Shown here: piece by piece, positions 7,331 to 12,875 of the stretch
How the letters are laid out: each line of letters begins with the position of its first letter
Numbering within the stretch: position 1 is the stretch's first letter
Source of the DNA: a virus
Direction: 5' to 3' (one strand)
IMG/VR virus record: IMGVR_UViG_3300021519_000067
Location: 1 to 25,292 of that record
Length of the DNA stretch: 25,292 nt
Position numbers and translations under genes: made by a program
Notes under the pieces: generated by a model
What the model saw: only the letters and a program-made list of their open reading frames with translations
The model's database searches: none
What the model was told of the DNA's origin: nothing

Positions 7331-8991
7331 CAGATGAAGGCCGTCCGGGTGGCGAGGATCGTATAGGTCGACGCCGCCGTTTTGGTGATCGAGAAGGTGT
7401 AGGCGTCGATAGCGGACGTGCCGCCCACCGTCGGCGCGCCACCCTGCCACTTGATGGTGACGCCCACGGCCGTGCCGTCGACTTGGATGCTGGAGGCGTA
7501 ATAGCCGGTCGCGCCCTGCGTCGACTTGAAGGCGCAGGAGATCGTCTGCCCGGTCGAAAGCATCGTATTCATCGGCGTCCCCGCCGAGGCGCGGAAATTG
7601 AGCGTCCAGTTGGCGCTCGATGCCGTCGTGTACCAAAGGACGCTCTGGGTCGTAAGGTCGTAGTTGATCGTGCCGGTCGCAGGCGACGCGACGATGGTCT
7701 CGGTCTCGACGATGTTGGGCGTCACCACTGCCGGCGTGCTCGTGCCGCCACCCAGCGTCTGCGTCGCCGTGAACGTATTGGCCGTGCTGGGCGTCACGAC
7801 GGCGCCCCACACCGGGGCGACGCCGACGCCTTGCGACAGCAGGGCGTTGCCGCTCGCGACCGCAGCCCGGCGGCTGAGCGTCCCCACGGCGGAGGCGTAG
7901 ATCAGGTCGCCGACGGCGTAGGTCGTGAGGCCCGTGCCTCCCTGCGATGCGCTGATCGGCACCGCAAGGGCCGCCGTGGCGGCGTTCACGACCTCCGCGC
8001 CGTTGCAGTAGTAGATGCCCCGCGCGCCCTGCGTGACGGGCAGGGGCGTGCCGCCGCTGGTCTGCAAGTAGAAGGTGTAGGCGCCTGTCGTGGCGTTATC
8101 GACCCAGTATTGCTGCACCGTCGACGGCACGACGATGTACTGATCGCTGCCCAGCGCGCCCACGAAGTTGTACGCGATGCGGTTCAGCTCGGCGCCGGAG
8201 AGCGTGTACGTGCCGCCAGTGACTGCAATGGACGTGTAGTCGAAGGCGAAGACGGCCTCCTGACCGAGGCCCAGCGTGAACCACGTCAGCCCGTCCGTCA
8301 TGAGGTTGGCGCTGTCGCCGGGACGCAGGACGAGGGTCGTGTCGCCGTCGATCGTCTCGCTGCCTGCCGGGTCGATGGTGAAGTCGCCCCCGCCGCTGTT
8401 GCGGACGGCGAGGAAGAAGTTGTTCCCGAGGGTCGCCGCGCCGAGGAGGTTAAGCGTGCCGGTGCCCGTGCCGGACCACACGAGGGCGCTGGCGCGGTCG
8501 GTCACCAGCAGCGTGCGCGGGCTGACCGTGAAGGTCGTGACCGGCAGGGACTGCGAGAGCGTGCTGCTCGTGACGGTCAGGCCGTAGCCTGCAAGGGCCG
8601 AGGCCTGCACGGTCGCCGTCGAGGCGCCGTAGCGGAAGACGCGCCACGTGCCTGCCGTGGTGCTGACGCTCGCCAGATACACCTGCCACTGCTCACCGAC
8701 GGCCACGGTGGCGATCGTATTGCCGTCGTAGTCCTTGACGGTGAAGCTGCTGCTGCTGCCCGAGAGGTTGTTGAAGAGCATCGTCTGCCCCGCGCCGGTC
8801 AGCGTCGCGTCCGGCAGGAGGACGCTGTACGCGCCCGATGCCGTCACGTCGATGATACGCGCCGCAGGGTTGGTGGGGTCGTTGCTCTCAAGGGGCCATT
8901 GCAGCGTTGCGTTCGCGCTGAGTGTGAGCGCCAGATAGGAGACGTCCGACGGGTATATCGTCGTGCCACCAAAAACCTGCGTGTAGCTCAT
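7330..8991 (-). CDS. tail fibre protein (553 aa)
   Basis: This protein is a probable receptor-binding or fibre-stalk protein. The N-terminal 100 residues begin YTQVFGGTTIYPSDVSYLAL and carry TLQWPLESNDPTNPAARIID, a common phage fibre attachment domain. Two further repeats of this kind (STLSQSLPVTTFTVSPRTLL; GNNFFLAVRNSGGGDFTIDP) follow. The segment ISASQGGTGLTTYAVGDLIY (about 350-370) is a known fibre motif that occurs before the distal part. The last 150 residues are Thr/Ser-rich strands. No C-terminal chaperone domain is visible. Its stop is TGATG with the next start, so it is coupled to the Gly-rich adhesin. Confidence 0.85.
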   Translation of the reverse strand: MSYTQVFGGTTIYPSDVSYLALTLSANATLQWPLESNDPTNPAARIIDVTASGAYSVLLPDATLTGAGQTMLFNNLSGSSSSFTVKDYDGNTIATVAVGEQWQVYLASVSTTAGTWRVFRYGASTATVQASALAGYGLTVTSSTLSQSLPVTTFTVSPRTLLVTDRASALVWSGTGTGTLNLLGAATLGNNFFLAVRNSGGGDFTIDPAGSETIDGDTTLVLRPGDSANLMTDGLTWFTLGLGQEAVFAFDYTSIAVTGGTYTLSGAELNRIAYNFVGALGSDQYIVVPSTVQQYWVDNATTGAYTFYLQTSGGTPLPVTQGARGIYYCNGAEVVNAATAALAVPISASQGGTGLTTYAVGDLIYASAVGTLSRRAAVASGNALLSQGVGVAPVWGAVVTPSTANTFTATQTLGGGTSTPAVVTPNIVETETIVASPATGTINYDLTTQSVLWYTTASSANWTLNFRASAGTPMNTMLSTGQTISCAFKSTQGATGYYASSIQVDGTAVGVTIKWQGGAPTVGGTSAIDAYTFSITKTAASTYTILATRTAFI

Positions 8992-9641
8992 GCTTCTTTC
9001 CTCGTGGCCGAGCGGTCAAGTATCTTGGCAAGGTCTTCGCCGTTCAGCATGGCCGCCGAGCGATCGTACATCTGCTGCCAGACCGGGATGCGGTCGTCGT
9101 TCTTGAGGAACGGCGTGGCCTCCAGCAGCGTGCCGTACAGCAAGAGCTGCGGCGCGTACTCGCTGAGCCAGTTGGTCTGGGTCGTGTCGTCAAGCAGTGG
9201 CGGCAGCTCGTAGTACAGGATTTCGATGGGGTAGTCGTCGTCAGGCGTCGGTACGATCAGCCAGTTGTCGTAGTTGTAGTCGGCGTAGAAGATCGGCTCG
9301 CTGGTCTGGCTCTCGTCCGGCCAGTACGTGCGGACGTACTCGTACGAGCGCGTGAACAGGCTCTTGCGCGTCGTGTTGGTGGTGCCCGTCCCGATGTTGA
9401 TCGAGATGGTGTCCCGCCAGCGGTCGGGCTTGGCGTACACCGACTGGCTGATCACCAGCGTCGTGGTCACGACGTTGATGAAGCCCTGTATCTTCAGCTC
9501 GCGGGCGATGCGCCGCTCGGCGAGATTGATGAGGCGCGGTATTTGCTCGTACACGACGGGGTCGGACGCCAGCGTCGAGCCGCGCTCAAGATAGCGCTGC
9601 ACGTCCTCTTTCAACGTCTCGAAGGTCATGGTGGTGGCCAT
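8988..9641 (-). CDS. SU10-type head-tail adaptor protein
   Basis: This 217-residue protein probably binds beneath the portal and joins it to the tail. It starts MTFETLKEDVQRYLERGSTL, followed by a helix LINLAERRIARELKIQGF, then a beta part (VVTTTLVISQSVYAKPDRWR, SINIG) and a helical end LLLYGTLLEATPFLKNDDR. As I recall it, this order is that of the adaptor family known from phage SU10. The acidic-aromatic segment FYADYNYDNWLIVPTPDDDY and the motif IEILYYELPP fit it. It starts after the holin candidate and ends with a stop overlapping the fibre start (ATGA). So the lysis cassette is inserted between two structural blocks. Confidence 0.8.
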   Translation of the reverse strand: MATTMTFETLKEDVQRYLERGSTLASDPVVYEQIPRLINLAERRIARELKIQGFINVVTTTLVISQSVYAKPDRWRDTISINIGTGTTNTTRKSLFTRSYEYVRTYWPDESQTSEPIFYADYNYDNWLIVPTPDDDYPIEILYYELPPLLDDTTQTNWLSEYAPQLLLYGTLLEATPFLKNDDRIPVWQQMYDRSAAMLNGEDLAKILDRSATRKEA

Positions 9642-9662
9642 AGCCCGACCCCTATATCACGA

Positions 9663-9674
9663 AGGCCGAGGCCT
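9663..9674. promoter_or_regulatory. short GGCC palindrome after the holin gene
   Basis: The sequence AGGCC-GA-GGCCT forms a five-pair stem with a two-base loop at the 3' end of the holin gene, overlapping the last base of its stop codon. It shares the GGCC-(TC)-GGCC centre with the hairpins at 17935 and 17173. It is short, so it may be chance. Confidence 0.3.
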
Positions 9675-9823
9675 CAGATAGCCTTGCGAAGAAAGATCAG
9701 CGCGGCGGCCGTGGCGGCTTGGTTGACGGCCTCGCTGACGCTGGCGTCTCCGACAAGGTAATTGGCCACGGCGGCAATGACGCCGATGCTGGCGAGGATG
9801 TAGGTGCGGTATCCACTGAGCAT
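9674..9823 (-). CDS. probable holin, two membrane helices (49 aa)
   Basis: ATG at 9823 with GAGGAAG about 6 bases upstream. The 49 residues start MLSGYRTYILASIGVIAAVA. One membrane helix spans about residues 7-24 and a second about 32-45 (AVNQAATAAALIFL), with a short basic end LRKAI. Two helices, small size and direct neighbourhood to the amidase fit a class II type holin, which makes holes for the endolysin. Some phages carry similar 45-60 residue proteins annotated as holins. No lysis timing element (dual start) is visible. It is too short for a usual gene scan. Confidence 0.7.
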   Translation of the reverse strand: MLSGYRTYILASIGVIAAVANYLVGDASVSEAVNQAATAAALIFLRKAI

Positions 9824-9844
9824 GTTATCTTCCTCTTCGGTCTA

Positions 9845-9856
9845 CCCCGCGCGGGG
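9845..9856. promoter_or_regulatory. GC palindrome directly after the endolysin stop
   Basis: A perfect 12-base palindrome CCCCGCGCGGGG lies two bases past the endolysin stop in the 35-base gap before the holin candidate. It can form a four-pair stem with a four-base loop. No U-tract follows. It may protect or slow the transcript between lysis genes. Confidence 0.4.
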
Positions 9857-9858
9857 CT

Positions 9859-10302
9859 TCACAATTCCGTCCGTACGTCAAAGCATGGGCAACTCTTGAC
9901 CCACTCGTTCGGCTCGATCACACCGTCGCCGTCGAGATCCGGGCTCCAGTCGCGATGGCCCTTGACCTCGATGCCCGGATATTTGCGCCTGTAGGCCGCG
10001 ACGATCTCGCGCAGGCTCTTGCGCTGCGCCTCCGTGCGCGTATCCTTGGCCTTCATGTTGCGGTCGAGGCCACCCACGTAGCACAGGCCGATGTTGCCGG
10101 TATTATGTCCCCGCACATGCGCGCCGATGTGCTGATCATCGAGGGACCGCTCGGCCTTGCCGTCGAGGTCCACGACCCAGTGGTAGCTGATGCAGCCGAA
10201 GCGGGCGATGTCCCACTTGTTGACCTCGCCCGCCGTGTGGTGACGGCCTTCCGGCGTGGCCGTGCAGTGTACGGTCAGGAACTTCATGGCGGCGGGGCTC
10301 AT
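9859..10302 (-). CDS. endolysin: zinc N-acetylmuramoyl-L-alanine amidase
   Basis: This enzyme would cut the amide bond between muramic acid and the peptide stem to release progeny. It has 147 residues and no signal peptide. The T7-lysozyme type site is complete: His12 (TVHCTAT), Tyr40 (ISYHWVV), His116 (KGHRDWSP), Lys136 and Cys138 (VKSCPCFDV), matching T7 H17, Y46, H122, K128 and C130. Between His116 and Cys138 lies DLDGDGVIEPNE (122-133), a perfect EF-hand type loop, D-x-D-x-D-G-x-I-x3-E. The gene follows the XhlA-like gene and precedes a two-TM holin candidate, so it is the centre of the lysis cassette. Confidence 0.92.
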   Translation of the reverse strand: MSPAAMKFLTVHCTATPEGRHHTAGEVNKWDIARFGCISYHWVVDLDGKAERSLDDQHIGAHVRGHNTGNIGLCYVGGLDRNMKAKDTRTEAQRKSLREIVAAYRRKYPGIEVKGHRDWSPDLDGDGVIEPNEWVKSCPCFDVRTEL

Positions 10303-10478
10303 GGAATGCTACCACCCTTGAACAGGATCGTGATCAGTAGTCCGATCAGAGAGGCGACAGCCGCAACGAACCAGCCCTCGATGCGCCTCAGACGCGCATT
10401 GATACCGGAGTAGCGCTCAGCGCACACCGCCTCATGCGTATTCAAGCGCGCCTCCACTGGATCAATATTTGGCGCCAC
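10299..10478 (-). CDS. XhlA-like small membrane protein, lysis-associated (59 aa)
   Basis: This gene has a GTG start at 10478, with AGGGGG just upstream. The 59 residues divide into a polar helix (6-35, EARLNTHEAVCAERYSGINA, with heptad-like spacing) and one membrane helix (about 37-53, FVAAVASLIGLLITILF), then a short Lys-Gly tail. This order, a soluble coiled helix followed by a C-terminal membrane anchor, is that of XhlA-type holin partners. Its stop overlaps the endolysin start as ATGA. It likely helps move or time the endolysin at the inner membrane. It is missed by simple gene calls because of its size and GTG start. Confidence 0.72.
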   Translation of the reverse strand: MAPNIDPVEARLNTHEAVCAERYSGINARLRRIEGWFVAAVASLIGLLITILFKGGSIP

Positions 10479-10486
10479 AGTACCCC

Positions 10487-10849
10487 CTACTTCAGATTGC
10501 GTAGCTTGTAGATCGTGGACAGGTACGTGCCCGTGACGCCATCAAGCAGATTGGCCACGGCCCGGTTGCCCCGGCAGATGTCCTCGTGGTGCGCCTCGAT
10601 CCACGCCGCGTCTGCCTCAAAGGCCTTGAGGCAGTCGGCCATCGTGCTCTCCGGCGCGGGGATGGCGCTGATGAGGTCGAAGGCGCCCTGATAGCCCTCC
10701 ACCAGCGCGTCAATCGCCTCGATGACGTCGTCGTAGAAGGAGCCCAGCGCCATGTGCTTGGCGAAGCTACCCGTGCCGCTCGCGCGCCAGTGCTCGAAGT
10801 GCGCGAGGTTCCGCGCGTAAAACACCCGGCTGATGAGCTGCTCGATCAC
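10487..10849 (-). CDS. DUF5856-like helical phage protein
   Basis: I choose the GTG at 10849 (120 residues) because it overlaps the previous stop as GTGA; a longer in-frame start would enter that gene by 100 bases. The protein is almost all helical: MIEQLISRVFYARNLAHFEH, then SGTGSFAKHMALGSFYDDVI, EAIDALVEGYQGAFDLIS, a charged middle and a YLSTIYKLRNL end. I recall a SFAxHxALGxFYxxxxDxxDxLxExYQG pattern from DUF5856, a phage family of unknown function. It also resembles a Dps or ferritin helical bundle, with His32, Asp40, Glu44 and Asp47 at plausible spacing. No metal site can be claimed. Confidence 0.72.
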   Translation of the reverse strand: MIEQLISRVFYARNLAHFEHWRASGTGSFAKHMALGSFYDDVIEAIDALVEGYQGAFDLISAIPAPESTMADCLKAFEADAAWIEAHHEDICRGNRAVANLLDGVTGTYLSTIYKLRNLK

Positions 10850-11433
10850 AGGTTGATCCTCTGGGCTATGACGAGGGCCGAGGGCGAGCTTGGCGCGATG
10901 GACCCGGCGGCGGTGAAGTCCAACGTCACGCCTACGTGCGCCGGGAGCCACTTGATCTCAACATACTGCCCGGCCGTGACGGTCACGAGGGCCGCGTCTT
11001 GGAAGTGCGTGCTGCCGCCATCGGAGGCCTTGGGCACGTTGGCGATCGAGGACGAGGCGGCGATATTCGTGCCGCTCTTGGCAAGCCAGACGGTGACGTT
11101 GCGGTTTGACGTGTCGGAGTTGGCAAGCTGCAGGCTGTAGGCGATCTGGTACACGCCCGCCTCGGCGAAGGTGATGCGGGTGTTGGAGACGACGGTGACA
11201 CCCTTGTTGTTGATGTCATTCGTGGCGAGTAGCACGCCAGTGGCGGCGCTGGTGCTGCCCGTCTGGTCCGTCACGTCGTAGAACGAGCCGTAGGCCGCCC
11301 CGGCGTACGACACGGCCTGCGTGGTTGACTGCACGCTGCCGAGCACGCTCGCGGCCAACTGCGACAGCTCCACAAGCTCGTCGCCAGTGAGGGTCGTGGC
11401 TGCCGATAGTTCGCTGATCTTCGCTGTCGTCAT
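10846..11433 (-). CDS. C1q/TNF-like or fibre-type beta protein (195 aa)
   Basis: This 195-residue protein opens with TTAKISELSAATTLTGDELV, a pattern found at the N-terminus of many phage fibre and neck proteins (SELPAAxxLTGxE). After a linker, residues about 67-195 form a jelly-roll-like beta domain: ITFAEAGVYQIAYSLQLANS, then NRNVTVWLAKSGTNIAASS, then VTAGQYVEIKWLPAHVGVTL. This order is like a C1q/TNF head, which in fibres forms trimers that bind a receptor. A GAGGAA ribosome site is present. Its stop TGA overlaps the GTG start of the next gene. It is probably a short accessory fibre or decoration protein. Confidence 0.72.
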   Translation of the reverse strand: MTTAKISELSAATTLTGDELVELSQLAASVLGSVQSTTQAVSYAGAAYGSFYDVTDQTGSTSAATGVLLATNDINNKGVTVVSNTRITFAEAGVYQIAYSLQLANSDTSNRNVTVWLAKSGTNIAASSSIANVPKASDGGSTHFQDAALVTVTAGQYVEIKWLPAHVGVTLDFTAAGSIAPSSPSALVIAQRINL

Positions 11434-11436
11434 TCG

Positions 11437-11562
11437 TCAGTTCCTCTGTCTAACGACGCCGGCGCCTAGCGGGGAGAGCATCGTTGGCGCCGGCGTCGCC
11501 ACGCCGCAAGGGGAGCGAGCCTCGCTCGGCAGTGGCGCGGGGTGGGGTTGGCCGCGCGTCAT
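11437..11562 (-). CDS. possible 41-residue frame made of REP-like DNA
   Basis: ATG at 11562 overlaps the previous stop as ATGA. The frame runs MTRGQPHPAPLPSEARSPCG and continues with VATPAPTMLSPLGAG to a TGA at 11437, three bases before the next ATG. This exact filling of the gap argues for translation. Against it, the sequence is Pro/Ala/Gly-rich and resembles what one reads from REP-type repeats of alphaproteobacteria (PHPxPLPSE... LSPLG). The DNA also folds into strong hairpins. It may be a host-type repeat that became an in-frame fill. I hold it as possible only. Confidence 0.35.
   Translation of the reverse strand: MTRGQPHPAPLPSEARSPCGVATPAPTMLSPLGAGVVRQRN
11454..11498. repeat. 13-bp inverted repeat (REP-like) in the gene gap
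   Basis: The arms CGACGCCGGCGCC (11454-11466) and GGCGCCGGCGTCG (11486-11498) are perfect over 13 bases with a 19-base loop. A second stem, GAGCGAG with CTCGCTC around one base, lies at 11513-11527. The gap (11434-11558) is 125 bases, the longest in the window. Its style (CCGCAAGGGGAGCGAG with CCCCACCCC) resembles repeated intergenic elements of GC-rich alphaproteobacteria. No U-tract follows either stem. Confidence 0.6.
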
Positions 11563-11786
11563 GGGTTGAGCGGCGTATCTGGGCGCGGGAAGCGCAGGCT
11601 GATGTTCTCCGTCTGCCGGGCAGGCAGGCGGTACGGGTCGTACTGGTCGAGGTCGTCACGGCAGACGCGCAGGCCCGGATAGTTCGGGTCCGGGTACAGG
11701 TCGCCGTACGGGAACTTGCGGCTGCAGCGCCCGCATATTGCGATGGCGAGGGTTGAGTTGCCGGTTGTGTCAAGGAAGACGGACAT
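11559..11786 (-). CDS. small Cys-rich phage protein with C-x2-C...C-x2-D site
   Basis: This 75-residue protein carries CGRC (C18, C21) and, 20 residues later, CRDDLDQYDPYRLP (C42 with D45). This is the spacing of a zinc ribbon in which the fourth ligand would be Asp instead of Cys. The ending GLRVCRDDLDxxDPYRLPxR is one I recall from small podovirus proteins. It lies between the connector and a beta-rich fibre-like gene. A GAGGTAAG ribosome site is present. Metal binding is inferred from spacing only. The role may be as a virion part or a folding partner. Confidence 0.72.
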   Translation of the reverse strand: MSVFLDTTGNSTLAIAICGRCSRKFPYGDLYPDPNYPGLRVCRDDLDQYDPYRLPARQTENISLRFPRPDTPLNP

Positions 11787-11792
11787 CCGCGC

Positions 11793-12779
11793 TTACCTCG
11801 TGTAGGCCATGATGTTGGGGGCGATGTTGAGGGGCGAGTTGTCGCTCTCCTCCTGCTGCGCGATGTACAGTGCCTGCGCCGCCTTGGCGTCAAGGGGCGC
11901 CATGAGGCCCGCGTCGACCTCTATATACTCCATGGCCATCTTGGCCGCCAGCAGGGACACGATGGCCTCGTACCAGCGCTGCGGCACCTCGACTTCCTGC
12001 GTCATGGTGCCCACGTCCATGATCTGGCGCGCGGCCCAGACGACGATCTGCATGACGGTGGCGGCATCGTTCGGCACGGGCCACATGTTCATGACTGGCG
12101 ACAGCGTCTGGCGGTCGAGCCAGTACTGCAGGGGCCTGTTGCTCTGGAAGACCTTGTTCGGCAGGTTGACGTAGTCGTCCCTGTTCAGACGCGAGAGGGG
12201 TATCTCTGTCGGCGTGTTGCCGAGGTAGATCTGGCTGAAGCCGAGGGTGCCGCTGGTGGCCCGCAGGCGGAAGAAGTCGGCCGCGATGCTGCTGTCAAGG
12301 TCGTACCACGTCCACTCCCCGGCGGCGGCGGTGGGCACCTCGGCTTGGATGACTGTCCACGTCACACCGTCGTCCGAGCGCGAGAACTCGACAGGCACGG
12401 CCGTCTGCGACCACAGGACGCCAGCAGTGCTGACGGCCGTCGGGCTGTCGAACTCGACTACGCGCTCCGTCGACGTGTCGGTGTTCGTGCCGGACACTTC
12501 TTGCAGTGAGCGCAGGTTGGAGTTGAGGATGTCGACGGTGCCCAGCAGCGTCGTGATGTAGCCCACGCCCTCATACAGAGGGTAGATCGTCTTCTGGATG
12601 CACCACAGCGGCGTGCCTTGGTTGGCCAGATCCGACAGCAGCAGAAACAGCAGATCGTTGGCGATGTCCACGTGCTCGGACGTCAGCGACTGCGCAGGGA
12701 GCCTACACCGCCGGGCTGCGTGCTCGATCACGCGGCGCGTGTCGAACGTCGTCTGCGATACCGTGCCGGAGTAGGCCAT
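11793..12779 (-). CDS. head-tail connector or neck protein (328 aa)
   Basis: This is a probable connector between portal and tail. Residues 1-70 are helical and begin SQTTFDTRRVIEHAARRCRL, then LTSEHVDIANDLLFLLLSDLANQG, an adaptor-like helix bundle. Residues about 75-200 form a beta domain, with an RSDDGVTWTVIQAE strand pair like a carbohydrate-binding or discoidin fold. The C-terminal third has YWLDRQTLSPVMNMWPVPND and a helix QRWYEAIVSLLAAKMAMEYI. That last region with MWPVPN is typical, as I recall, of podovirus neck proteins. The discoidin-like insertion between the two halves is unusual. It ends with a TAA 6 bases before the next start. Confidence 0.7.
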   Translation of the reverse strand: MAYSGTVSQTTFDTRRVIEHAARRCRLPAQSLTSEHVDIANDLLFLLLSDLANQGTPLWCIQKTIYPLYEGVGYITTLLGTVDILNSNLRSLQEVSGTNTDTSTERVVEFDSPTAVSTAGVLWSQTAVPVEFSRSDDGVTWTVIQAEVPTAAAGEWTWYDLDSSIAADFFRLRATSGTLGFSQIYLGNTPTEIPLSRLNRDDYVNLPNKVFQSNRPLQYWLDRQTLSPVMNMWPVPNDAATVMQIVVWAARQIMDVGTMTQEVEVPQRWYEAIVSLLAAKMAMEYIEVDAGLMAPLDAKAAQALYIAQQEESDNSPLNIAPNIMAYTR

Positions 12780-12784
12780 ATGTG

Positions 12785-12833
12785 GATGCTCGCTTGCTTG
12801 TGGCAGCAGCTCGCCACGACAAGGGCAAGCATC
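12785..12833 (-). promoter_or_regulatory. imperfect hairpin upstream of the connector gene
   Basis: The 96-base gap between the adhesin stop and the next start holds two nested stems in the minus-strand RNA. The outer is GAUGCUUG with CGAGCAUC (eight pairs, one U-G). The inner is CUUG-UCG-UGGC with GCCACAAG (eight pairs around a 3-base bulge). The U-G pair would be a mismatch in plus-strand RNA. The next ATG (12779) follows within 6 bases and has no strong Shine-Dalgarno site, so this structure could limit its translation. No U-tract is seen. Confidence 0.45.
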
Positions 12834-12875
12834 TCTGGGCGACGCCCTTGTAGCAAAGAGGACGGCGGCTGTAAA

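Noticed and set aside
6503-7810. Longer version (435 aa) of the Gly-rich adhesin
   Set aside because: The first 160 codons overlap the fibre gene in another frame and are compositionally odd. The TGATG-coupled ATG at 7330 begins the family-like sequence.
7483-9213. 576-codon open frame on the plus strand
   Set aside because: It is antisense to the tail fibre, spans parts of two real genes, and has low-complexity Arg/Gly/Val composition.
10487-10951. Longer version (154 aa) of the DUF5856-like protein
   Set aside because: The extra 34 residues are Arg-rich shadow of the upstream gene. The GTGA overlap at 10849 gives a natural start.
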